Source: an uncultured Oscillospiraceae bacterium | GTDB lineage: Bacteria > Bacillota > Clostridia > Oscillospirales > Oscillospiraceae | DNA length: 15,071 nt | Assembly: GCA_910588135.1 (NCBI GenBank) | Contig: CAJUOT010000058.1 | Coordinates: 1 to 15,071 of the forward strand | Direction: 5' to 3' | Shown here: piece by piece, positions 1 through 7,192 of the stretch | Layout of the letters: every line of letters begins with the position of its first letter | Position numbering within the stretch: the first letter of the stretch is position 1 | Translations under genes and position numbers: made by a program | The notes under the pieces: model-generated | Database searches by the model: none | What the model was told of the DNA's origin: nothing | What the model saw: the letters and a program-made list of their open reading frames with translations, nothing else

Positions 1-61
1 TGGTCCTCATCCACGCGCTGGCAGGATGATATCACAAGAAACACACTTTGTCAAACTATTT
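1..61 (-). other. intergenic region downstream of the HAD gene
   Basis: This stretch follows the TAA stop of the HAD hydrolase gene and runs off the window edge. Read on the minus strand, it holds an AT-rich tract directly after the stop and then a well-formed promoter (listed separately). About 25 bases of presumed leader or gene sequence follow and cannot be identified. No intrinsic terminator hairpin is visible between the HAD stop codon and the promoter, so read-through from the upstream operon into the next gene is possible. Confidence 0.6.
26..54 (-). promoter_or_regulatory. strong sigma-A promoter directed out of the window
   Basis: On the minus strand a perfect -35 box TTGACA (49-54) is followed by a 17-base spacer and a -10 box TATCAT (26-31). 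The three bases just before the -10 box are TGA, giving the extended -10 TGn element. The sequence immediately upstream of the -35 box is A-rich, like an UP element. Transcription would start near position 19-20 and run left, so the target gene lies outside the window. The match to consensus is seen directly; activity is inferred. Confidence 0.75.
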
Positions 62-853
62 TTATCGCGGCAGCAGCCCGAAATGCCGCAGCGCCTGGGA
101 TACGCCGATGTTTTCCACCGAGCCGGTGACGTAATCAGCCATGGCCTTCACGGCTTCGCCGGCGTTGCCCATGGCCACGCTGGTTCCGGCCAGCGCCAGC
201 ATACCCATATCATTCTCCCCGTCGCCAAAGGCCATGATCTCCCCGGGGGCGAAGCCATACCGCTCCATGACGGCGCGGACACCCACCTCCTTGCCGCCGT
301 CCCGGGGGATGACGTCGATGCCCAGCGGGTGCCAGCGGGTGTAGGTGCAGCCCGGCATAGCGTCCAGAAACACCTGCTCCTCATTGGGGGAGACAAAGGG
401 GACGAACTGGTACACGCTCATCTCCAGCATCTGCTCCAAAGGGCACACGGGGTACAGCTGGGTGTGGAGGAATTGGTAAATTTCCCGCACCCGGTCGTTG
501 ATCTGGGTGAGGTAGCTCTCCCCGTTGCCCTCCAGCAGGGCGGGGATGTCCGGGTTGTCCCGCAGCACCTGACAGGCCCCCCGCATATCGGACCGGTCAA
601 TGGGCCGGTCCCGGAAGGGAACGCCGTCTCCGTCGCAGCAGAACTGTCCGTTGATGGTTACATAGCCGTCAAACTCCGCGCCCCGGAGCATCCCGGTGAG
701 TTCCAGGTCCTGGAGGGCCCGCCCGGAGCTGACGAAAATCTTGATTCCCCGCGCCCGCAGTCCGGCCAGGTCGGCCAGCAGCTGATCGGGCAGGAACTTT
801 TGCTGGAAGGATACCAGCGTGCCGTCAATATCGAAAAAAACTGCCTTAATCAT
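62..853 (-). CDS. Cof-type HAD-superfamily phosphatase
   Basis: This 263-residue protein carries all four HAD motifs. Motif I is DIDGT (8-12), with nucleophile D8 and acid/base D10. Motif II is the serine pair in VSSGR (41-45), motif III is K188 (GGKEVG) and motif IV is GDGEND (210-215). The large cap between motifs II and III and the closing VTGSVENIGV stretch are typical of subfamily IIB (Cof/YbiV type). These are cytosolic Mg-dependent phosphatases of sugar phosphates, nucleotides or flavin/PLP precursors; the substrate here cannot be read from sequence. The start is the ATG at 853, which overlaps the recN stop in an ATGA junction and has GAGG eight bases upstream. A longer in-frame ORF reaching back into recN is not credible. 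It appears to be the last gene of the nusB operon. Confidence 0.92.
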   Translation of the reverse strand: MIKAVFFDIDGTLVSFQQKFLPDQLLADLAGLRARGIKIFVSSGRALQDLELTGMLRGAEFDGYVTINGQFCCDGDGVPFRDRPIDRSDMRGACQVLRDNPDIPALLEGNGESYLTQINDRVREIYQFLHTQLYPVCPLEQMLEMSVYQFVPFVSPNEEQVFLDAMPGCTYTRWHPLGIDVIPRDGGKEVGVRAVMERYGFAPGEIMAFGDGENDMGMLALAGTSVAMGNAGEAVKAMADYVTGSVENIGVSQALRHFGLLPR

Positions 854-2550
854 GGTGTTGCCTCTGCTCCTGTTTTGTATTCTTCCGCTGTGGACAGCAG
901 CTCCTCCGCCCCCTCCAGCATGACCGCCGTGGCCTGCCCGCCGCTGAGGCGGGCCAGCTCCTGCTTGCGGCGGGCGCGGTCCAGCCGCTCCACCTGGGTA
1001 AAGGTGCGGCCGCCCGCCTCGCCCTTTTCCACGGAGAAGTGCACGTCCCCCATGGCGGCGATCTGGGGCAGATGGGTGACGCACAGCACCTGACGGCCCT
1101 GGGACACCTGGAACAGCTTTTGCGCCACCTTCACCGCCGCCCGGCCGGATACGCCGGTGTCCACCTCGTCAAAGATAAGGGTGGACACCTGCTCCGTCTC
1201 CGCCAGCACGTTTTTCAGCGCCAGCATGATCCGGGACAGCTCGCCGCCGGAGGCGATTTTATGGATGGGCTTGAGGGCCTCGCCCACGTTGGCGGACATG
1301 AGAAAGCGCACTGTGTCCATGCCGGTGGCGTCCATGCCATCCGGGGCGTCTTTGGGGGCGAACTCCACCTGGAAGCGCACCTTGGGCATATCCAGCTGGG
1401 TCAGCTCCGACTGGATGCGGCCTGCCAGCTCCTGCGCCGCCGCTTTCCGCTGGGCGGACAGGGTCTGGGCCAGCCCCTGGGCCAGCTTCCGCGCTTTGTC
1501 CAGCTCCTGTTCCAGCTTGGCGGCGCGCTCCCCGGAGAACTGGATCGCGTCCAGCTCTTCCCGGCACTTGTCCAGATAGGCCAGCATCTCTTCCGTGCTG
1601 CCCCCGTATTTCTTTTTTAGGCGGTACAGCCTGTCCAGCCGCTCCTCAATTTCATCCAGCTCGCCGGGGTAGAAGTCCAGCGTACCCCGCAGATCCCGCA
1701 CCAGCTCCGCCAGATCGTCCGCGTCGCAGCGCAGCTGGGCCGCCTTTTCCGACAGGGCCTGCAGCTCCTCGCTGTACCGCCCGCCCTGGGCCATGCGGTT
1801 TTCCGCCTCCATGAGCAGGGAGACGGCCCCTTCGCCGTCCTCGCCGCCGGTGAGGGCCTGCCACGCCCCATCTACCGCGTCGGTGAGCCGCTCGGCATGG
1901 CGCAGCACTTCCCGCCGCTGAGACAGCTCCTCATCCTCGCCCTCCCGGAGCTGGGCCCGCTCCAATTCCTCAATCTGGTAGGCAAGGGTGTCCATCCGGC
2001 GGGCTTTCTCCCCCTCGTCCATTTGGAGGGCTTCCAGTTCCCGGCGCAGCTCCCGGGTCCGGCTGTAGGCGGCGGAAAAGGCGGCGAGGGTCTCCCCGGT
2101 GCCGCCGAAGCTGTCCAGGTAGCCCAGGTGGCACTCCTCGTCCAGCAGCTGCTGTCCGTCATGCTGGCCGTGGACGTTTACCAGCTGCCGGCCCAGCTCC
2201 CGCAGCTGGGTGACCAGCAGGGGCCGGCCATTCACACGGCAGGTATTTTTGCCGTCGCCCTGAATGGCGCGTTCGATAAGCAGCTCCCCGTTTTCGTCAG
2301 GGCCGACGCCCTGCTCTTCGAGCCAGGGCAGGGGGGGTAGCTCCCGGAACAGGGCGGACACCCGGGCGGACTTGGCCCCGGTGCGGATGAGGTCCCGGCT
2401 GGTGCGTTCCCCCATGATGGCGCCGATGGCGTCGATGACGATGGACTTGCCCGCGCCGGTCTCGCCGGTGAGGACATTGAAACCCTTGTCGAAGGTGATG
2501 TCCGCCTGGGAGATCACCGCGATGTTTTCAATGTGAAGCAAGCTGAGCAC
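850..2550 (-). CDS. recN: DNA repair protein RecN
   Basis: This 566-residue SMC-like ATPase acts in double-strand break repair and recombination. The N-terminal ATPase half has Walker A GETGAGKS (29-36) and the family VNVHGQHDGQQLL segment (125-136). A long charged coiled-coil region rich in Glu, Arg and Leu follows (about 160-385). The C-terminal half has the ABC signature SGGELSR (434-440), Walker B LIFDEVDTGVSG (458-469) and THLPQIAAMGD (492-501). The length is normal for the family (about 550-575). It starts with GTG at 2550; the TGAGG of its ribosome site overlaps the nadK stop codon, leaving a six-base gap. In many Firmicutes argR sits between nadK and recN, but there is no room for it here. 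The stop overlaps the next gene's ATG. Confidence 0.97.
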   Translation of the reverse strand: MLSLLHIENIAVISQADITFDKGFNVLTGETGAGKSIVIDAIGAIMGERTSRDLIRTGAKSARVSALFRELPPLPWLEEQGVGPDENGELLIERAIQGDGKNTCRVNGRPLLVTQLRELGRQLVNVHGQHDGQQLLDEECHLGYLDSFGGTGETLAAFSAAYSRTRELRRELEALQMDEGEKARRMDTLAYQIEELERAQLREGEDEELSQRREVLRHAERLTDAVDGAWQALTGGEDGEGAVSLLMEAENRMAQGGRYSEELQALSEKAAQLRCDADDLAELVRDLRGTLDFYPGELDEIEERLDRLYRLKKKYGGSTEEMLAYLDKCREELDAIQFSGERAAKLEQELDKARKLAQGLAQTLSAQRKAAAQELAGRIQSELTQLDMPKVRFQVEFAPKDAPDGMDATGMDTVRFLMSANVGEALKPIHKIASGGELSRIMLALKNVLAETEQVSTLIFDEVDTGVSGRAAVKVAQKLFQVSQGRQVLCVTHLPQIAAMGDVHFSVEKGEAGGRTFTQVERLDRARRKQELARLSGGQATAVMLEGAEELLSTAEEYKTGAEATP

Positions 2551-2556
2551 AATTCC

Positions 2557-3423
2557 TCACGCCTTTCCCAGCTTTTGATTGATCCGCTCGTAAAAGCTCC
2601 GGCCGGTGAGCCGTACCAGCTGCGTGGCCTGCTTGGACCTGCGGCATTCCACCCAGTCCCCGGGCTGCACCCGGAAGGCCCGGCCTCCGTCCACCGACAG
2701 GTAGGCGGTCTTCTTGCTCCCCGGGGCCAGCCGCATTCCCACCGTCCGGCTGGAGCCCAGCACAAAGGGCTTTGCGTGGAGGGAGTGGGCGCAGATAGGG
2801 GCGATGATGATGTTTTCGGCGGTGGGTTCCACAATGGGCCCGCCCGCGGCCATGGAATAAGCGGTGGAACCGGTGGGGGTGGCCACCACCAGCCCGTCCC
2901 CCGCAAAGGAGGAGATAGTCACCCGGTCGCCCGTGACTTCCAGATCCAGCACCCGGGCTACGGCCCCCTTGGTGAGCACCGCGTCGTTGAGGGCATGCTC
3001 CGAAAACGCGCAGTGTCCCTCCCGGCGGACGGACACGTCCAGCATCATCCGCCGCTCAATGCCGAATTTTCCAACCGCCAGCCGGGCCAGCAGGGACAGC
3101 TCTCCGTGCTCCAGCTCGGCCATGAAGCCGATGCTGCCCAGGTTGACCCCCAGTATGGGGATATTGCGGGCGTTGGCCTCGTGGGCGGCGTGGAGGATGG
3201 TGCCGTCCCCGCCGAAGCAGACCAGCACGTTGGCGTTTTCCAGCTCCTCGTGGAGGTGGCCCAGGGCCGCCCCCGCGGGCAGCTCCAGCCGGCTGCCCTG
3301 GTCCAGCTCGAAAGGCAGGCAGATGGCGGTGTCCGCTCCGGCGTTTTCCAAAATGCGCTGGGCGGACAGCGCCGCGCGCAGTCCCCGGTCCCGGTAGGGG
3401 TTGGGGCAGAGTACGATTTTCAT
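2557..3423 (-). CDS. nadK: NAD kinase
   Basis: This 288-residue enzyme phosphorylates NAD to NADP in the cytosol. The diagnostic GGDGT motif lies at 71-75 within VCFGGDGTILHAAHEA, and D73 is the catalytic aspartate. The NLGSIGFMAE segment follows (94-103), then LNDAVL (145-150) and the glycine-rich GDGLVVATPTGSTAYS stretch (175-190) that contributes to NAD binding. The start is ATG at 3423 in an ATGA overlap with the tlyA stop, preceded by an AAGGGGG ribosome site. Its place between tlyA and recN is standard for clostridial versions of this cluster. Confidence 0.97.
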   Translation of the reverse strand: MKIVLCPNPYRDRGLRAALSAQRILENAGADTAICLPFELDQGSRLELPAGAALGHLHEELENANVLVCFGGDGTILHAAHEANARNIPILGVNLGSIGFMAELEHGELSLLARLAVGKFGIERRMMLDVSVRREGHCAFSEHALNDAVLTKGAVARVLDLEVTGDRVTISSFAGDGLVVATPTGSTAYSMAAGGPIVEPTAENIIIAPICAHSLHAKPFVLGSSRTVGMRLAPGSKKTAYLSVDGGRAFRVQPGDWVECRRSKQATQLVRLTGRSFYERINQKLGKA

Positions 3424-4226
3424 GGGCCATCCCCCTTCAGCGTCTGGTGGGAGCGTTCCACCAGCCCCTTCAGGCCGGCGTCAAAGGGTTCCCCGGCCCC
3501 GGTGCGGAGGAAGCCCAGGTATTCAATGTTGCCCTCCGGCCCCCGGATGGGGGAGAAGTCCAACCCCAGGACGGAAAAGTCCGCCTGGGCGGCATGGGCC
3601 AGAAAGTGTTCCAGCACCTCCAGGTGCACCGCCGGATCGCGCACGACTCCCTTTTTGCCCACCTTGTCCCGCCCCGCTTCAAACTGGGGCTTTACCAGCG
3701 CGGCGACTTGGCCGCCCGGGGCCATCAGCGGCCTCAGGGCAGGGAGGATAAGGCTTAGGGAGATGAAAGACACATCGATGGAGGCGAAGTCCAGGGGCTC
3801 GGGGATCTGTTCCGCAGTGAGATAGCGGGCGTTGGTGCGCTCCAGACAGACCACCCTGGGGTCGTTCCGAATGGACCAGGCCAGCTGGCCGTAGCCCACG
3901 TCCACGGCGTACACCCGCTGCGCGCCGTTTTGCAGCATACAGTCGGTGAAGCCGCCGGTGGAGGCGCCGATGTCGGCGGCGGTTTTGCCCGCCAGCGTGA
4001 TGGGGAAGACCTTCATGGCCTTTTCCAGCTTCAAGCCGCCCCGGCTGACATAGCGCAGCCCGCCCCGGACCTCCAGGGGGACGGTTTCCTCCAGCGTGAG
4101 GCCCGGTTTGTCGCACCGGCGCTCCCCGGAGTATACCTGCCCCGCCATGATGACCGCCTGGGCCTTCTGGCGGGTGTCCGCCAGCCCCCGCTCCACCAGC
4201 AGCAAGTCAACACGTTTTTTAGCCAC
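3420..4226 (-). CDS. tlyA: TlyA-family rRNA (cytidine-2'-O)-methyltransferase
   Basis: This 268-residue protein has an N-terminal S4 RNA-binding domain (about 1-62; RVDLLLVERGLADTRQKAQA) and an FtsJ/RrmJ-type SAM methyltransferase domain. The SAM loop is ADIGASTGGFTD (84-95), followed by VDVGYGQLAW, the acidic DVSFISL (151-157) and LVKPQFEAG (177-185). Homologues are called TlyA, or YqxC in Bacillus, and were once annotated as hemolysins. In mycobacteria TlyA 2'-O-methylates 16S and 23S rRNA. The start is GTG at 4226, overlapping the end of dxs by eight bases. It is chosen because GGAGGTGA, a near-perfect anti-Shine-Dalgarno match, lies nine bases upstream. The methyltransferase role is firm by family; the exact rRNA target is inferred. 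Confidence 0.94.
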   Translation of the reverse strand: MAKKRVDLLLVERGLADTRQKAQAVIMAGQVYSGERRCDKPGLTLEETVPLEVRGGLRYVSRGGLKLEKAMKVFPITLAGKTAADIGASTGGFTDCMLQNGAQRVYAVDVGYGQLAWSIRNDPRVVCLERTNARYLTAEQIPEPLDFASIDVSFISLSLILPALRPLMAPGGQVAALVKPQFEAGRDKVGKKGVVRDPAVHLEVLEHFLAHAAQADFSVLGLDFSPIRGPEGNIEYLGFLRTGAGEPFDAGLKGLVERSHQTLKGDGP

Positions 4227-6054
4227 GGCCCATCACCTCCAGCGTCCGGCGGGCGATGGACGCCCCGTCGATGCCGCACAGCTGGCGCAGTTCCGCCACC
4301 GTCCCATGCTGCACAAAGCGGTCCCCCAGGTTAATCAGGGCCAGACGCACGCCGGCCACGCCGCGCAGGGCAAATTCGGCGGCAACGCGCCGGCCTACAC
4401 TGCCCGCGTCCACGCACTCCTCCGCCACCACCAGCGCCCCGGTTTTCTGCGCGCAGGCGGTCAGACTGTCCACATCCAGGGGGGAGACGCTGTTCAGCTT
4501 CACCACCTGGGCGGATGCGCCCCGCTGCTCCAGCAGCCGCGCCGCCGCCAGGGCCTCGTTTATCATGGTGCCATAAGCGGCGATGGTCACATCCGTTCCC
4601 GGGCGGATGACACTGGCCCCCTCAATGCCGCACAGGGTGGAAAATTCTCCTTCGCCCCCCCTGGGATAGCGCACCGCCACCGGGCCGCGGCACTTTTCCA
4701 CGGCGTAGCGCAGCATGGCGCGCAGCTCCTCAAAGCTGGAAGGGCAGTAGATTTTCATCCCGGGCACCGAGCTGAGATAGGCCACGTCGAACACGCCGTG
4801 GTGGGTTTCTCCGTCCTCCCCGGACAGCCCGGCCCGGTCCACGCCCAGCACCACATGGAGGCCCTGGATGGATACGTCGTGGATGAGCATATCGTAGGCC
4901 CGCTGGAGGAAGGTGGAGTAGATGGCGGCGACCGGGACGATGCGCTGCTTGGCCATACCCGCCGCCATGGATACCGCGTGGCCCTCGGCGATGCCCACGT
5001 CGAAAAAGCGGCTCGGAAACTCTTTGGAGAAGCCCACCAGTCCCGTGCCGTCCGGCATGGCGGCGGTGATGGCGCACACGTCCTCCCGCTCCCGGGCCAG
5101 CTGGCACATGGCGGCGCCGAACACCGAGGAAAAGCTCTCCCCGCCCTGGCTCAGCGGTTCACCGTCCTCCACGCGGAAGGGACCCACGCCGTGGAAGCGG
5201 TCGGGCTCTTTTTCCGCGGGGGGATAGCCCCTCCCCTTGACCGTTTTGATGTGGAGCAGGACGGGGCAGTTCAGCTCCCTGGCATACCGCAGCAGCCGGG
5301 TGAGGTAGTTCACATCGTGGCCGTCCACCGGGCCAAGATATGTAAAGCCCATATCCTCGAACATACTGCAGTGGAGCACCGCGTCCTTCACCGCCTGCTT
5401 GGTCTTGTGGGTGAAGCGGTACAGCCCCCGGCCCACCGCCGTGGTGCCGGTGATCCGCCGGTACACCTTTTTGAATTGCAGGTACTGGGGCTTCAGGCGC
5501 TGCTGGGCCAGATGGCGGGCCACGCCGCCCACGTTTTTGGTAATGGACATCCCGTTGTCATTGAGGATGACCACCAGCTGCTCGCCGCTTTGCCCTGCGT
5601 CGGACAGGCCCTCGTAGGCGAGGCCGCCTGTCATGGCGCCGTCCCCCAGCATGGCCAGGACACAGTAGTCCTCGTGGTTCAGCGTCCGGGCCCGGGCCAT
5701 GCCCAGGGCCACCGACACGGCATTGGAGGCGTGTCCGGCGATAAAGGCGTCCGCCCGGTGCTCCCGGGGCTTGGGAAAGCCGGACAGGCCGCCCAGCTTG
5801 CGCAGCCGGTCCATCTGCCCGCCCCTTTGGGTCAGAATTTTGTGGGCGTAGCACTGGTGGCCCACGTCGAACACCAGCCGGTCAGTGTCCAGGTCGAACA
5901 CCCGGTGGACGGCCACCGTGGCCTCCACCACCCCCAGGCTGGAGGCCAGGTGGCCCCCGGTTCGGGAAACATGGTCGATGATCTGCTCCCGCAGCTGGTC
6001 ACACAGCAGCTTGGCCTGCAAGTCAGTGAGCGTATGGATTTGTTCGGGGCCCAT
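4219..6054 (-). CDS. dxs: 1-deoxy-D-xylulose-5-phosphate synthase
   Basis: This 611-residue thiamine-diphosphate enzyme condenses pyruvate and glyceraldehyde 3-phosphate, the first step of the MEP isoprenoid pathway (and a feed into thiamine and pyridoxal synthesis). The N-terminal TPP/Mg domain has DVGHQCYAHK (63-72), GDGAMTGGLAYEGL (137-150) and NDNGMSITKNVGG (165-177). The pyrimidine domain has DVGIAEGHAVSMAAG (352-366) with catalytic E357, then YSTFLQRAYD and VDRAGLSGEDGETHHG (405-420). A transketolase C-domain follows. Position 358 is Gly where most family members have Gln (AEQHAV) or Glu. ATG at 6054 is preceded by AAGGAGG. It follows ispA by 33 bases, pairing the entry and prenyl-extension steps of the pathway. 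Confidence 0.97.
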   Translation of the reverse strand: MGPEQIHTLTDLQAKLLCDQLREQIIDHVSRTGGHLASSLGVVEATVAVHRVFDLDTDRLVFDVGHQCYAHKILTQRGGQMDRLRKLGGLSGFPKPREHRADAFIAGHASNAVSVALGMARARTLNHEDYCVLAMLGDGAMTGGLAYEGLSDAGQSGEQLVVILNDNGMSITKNVGGVARHLAQQRLKPQYLQFKKVYRRITGTTAVGRGLYRFTHKTKQAVKDAVLHCSMFEDMGFTYLGPVDGHDVNYLTRLLRYARELNCPVLLHIKTVKGRGYPPAEKEPDRFHGVGPFRVEDGEPLSQGGESFSSVFGAAMCQLAREREDVCAITAAMPDGTGLVGFSKEFPSRFFDVGIAEGHAVSMAAGMAKQRIVPVAAIYSTFLQRAYDMLIHDVSIQGLHVVLGVDRAGLSGEDGETHHGVFDVAYLSSVPGMKIYCPSSFEELRAMLRYAVEKCRGPVAVRYPRGGEGEFSTLCGIEGASVIRPGTDVTIAAYGTMINEALAAARLLEQRGASAQVVKLNSVSPLDVDSLTACAQKTGALVVAEECVDAGSVGRRVAAEFALRGVAGVRLALINLGDRFVQHGTVAELRQLCGIDGASIARRTLEVMGRG

Positions 6055-6087
6055 GGCCGCGCCTCCTTCCCTGCGGTTTTTCCGCTC

Positions 6088-6972
6088 TCAGCTTTTCCGC
6101 TGCGCCAGGGAGTCGGCCAGGGCGCACAGGAACTCCGGATGTTCAAAGGCCCCGGCCGCGCTCTGCTTGGCCAGCCGGGTGTGCTCCGCCACCAGCTCCC
6201 GGCATTTGTCCAGGCCGTACAGCGCGGCGAAGGTGGTTTTGCCGTTATTTGCGTCAGAGCCGATGGGCTTGCCCAGCTCCTCGGCGGTGGACTCCACGTC
6301 CAGCATATCGTCCCGGATCTGGAAGGCCAGCCCCAGCTCCCGGGCGTAGTCCAGCGCCGCCGTCCACTGTCTCTCGAAGGGTTCCTCCGGAGAGGCGGTG
6401 AGCCCCAGCAGGCAGGCCGCCCCCAGCAGGGCGGAGGTTTTGCGTAGATGGATCTGGGTCACCCGCTCCTCGTCCAGCGTATGCCCCTCCTCCACGATGT
6501 CCAGGTACTGGCCGGCGCACATATTGTGCCGGCCCGCCGCCGACGCCAGTATCCCGCAGGCCTTGGCGTTGGCCTTGGGGCTGGTGCGGGAGGAGAGGGC
6601 CAGCCGCTCAAAGGCGGCGGCCTGGAGCGCGTCCCCGGCCAGCAGGGCCAGCCATTCGCCATATTTCACATGGCAGGTGGGCTTGCCCCGGCGCAGGCTG
6701 TCGTTGTCCATGCAGGGCAGGTCGTCGTGGATTAGGGAATAGGTATGGAGCATCTCAATGCCGCAGGCGTAGTCCAGGGCGGGCTCCATGTCCCCGCACA
6801 GCGCCTCGCAGAATTTCAGGGCAAGCACAGGCCGCACCCGCTTGCCCCCGGCCAGCAGGCTGTACCGCATGGCGTCCAGCAGCTCCTTGTGAGGGCCTTT
6901 CGCCAGGAAGCAGCCGCCAAGCTCCTGCTCCGCCAACGCCTGGGCCGCCTGGTATTCCTCTTTAAAGTTCAT
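6088..6972 (-). CDS. ispA: polyprenyl (farnesyl/geranyl) diphosphate synthase
   Basis: This 294-residue trans-prenyltransferase condenses IPP with DMAPP and GPP, giving FPP for undecaprenyl phosphate and quinone-type products. The first aspartate-rich motif is DDLPCMD (83-89), with the two-residue insertion usual in bacterial FPP synthases, followed by RRGKPT. The second is DDMLD (221-225). GGKRVRPVL (42-50) binds diphosphate and GQYLD (154-158) is the conserved mid-helix motif. The HTYSLIHDD stretch before the first motif matches C15-type enzymes, so FPP is the likely product, but GGPP cannot be excluded. ATG at 6972 overlaps xseB by 11 bases and has AGGAGG six bases upstream. Confidence 0.95.
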   Translation of the reverse strand: MNFKEEYQAAQALAEQELGGCFLAKGPHKELLDAMRYSLLAGGKRVRPVLALKFCEALCGDMEPALDYACGIEMLHTYSLIHDDLPCMDNDSLRRGKPTCHVKYGEWLALLAGDALQAAAFERLALSSRTSPKANAKACGILASAAGRHNMCAGQYLDIVEEGHTLDEERVTQIHLRKTSALLGAACLLGLTASPEEPFERQWTAALDYARELGLAFQIRDDMLDVESTAEELGKPIGSDANNGKTTFAALYGLDKCRELVAEHTRLAKQSAAGAFEHPEFLCALADSLAQRKS

Positions 6973-7192
6973 TCGCTTCCTCCTCGAAGGGAACCTCCTG
7001 GCCGCTGGCCAGCAGCAGGCTTACCCTCTGCTCGGCTTTGTCCAGCAGCTCTTCGCACTGGCCGGCCAGCTTGGCGCCCTCTTCAAACAGCTTCAGCGAC
7101 TGGTCCAGGCCGCACTCGCCCTTCTCCAGCTGGGCCACAATGGCCTCCAGCCGGGCCATGGATTCCTCAAAGGACTGCTTTTTCACCGCCAT
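6962..7192 (-). CDS. xseB: exodeoxyribonuclease VII small subunit
   Basis: This 76-residue helical protein is the small subunit of exonuclease VII, several copies of which pack against the XseA coiled coil. The family pattern is clear: SFEESMARLEAIVAQLEKGE (7-26), then a Leu-rich second helix ending FEEGAKLAGQCEELLDKAEQRV. The length is normal (70-85). The ATG at 7192 overlaps the end of xseA by ten bases and is preceded by GGAGGAGCGGAC. Overlap with both xseA and ispA suggests coupled translation, consistent with a need for fixed stoichiometry with the large subunit. Confidence 0.95.
   Translation of the reverse strand: MAVKKQSFEESMARLEAIVAQLEKGECGLDQSLKLFEEGAKLAGQCEELLDKAEQRVSLLLASGQEVPFEEEANEL

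Noticed and set aside
854..1084. 77-residue N-terminal extension of the HAD protein
   Set aside because: It overlaps the 3' end of recN, is Arg/Gly/Pro-rich and precedes the canonical MIKAVFFDIDGT start, which has its own ribosome site.
3420..4226. Hemolysin annotation for the S4/FtsJ protein
   Set aside because: Older records call TlyA homologues hemolysins, but the domain content is that of an rRNA methyltransferase, with no signal peptide or pore-forming feature.
4096..6447. 783-residue plus-strand open frame opposite dxs and ispA
   Set aside because: It runs antisense to two clear enzymes, has a His/Gly/Gln/Val-rich low-complexity composition with no recognisable motif, and is explained by GC-rich codon bias on the coding strand.
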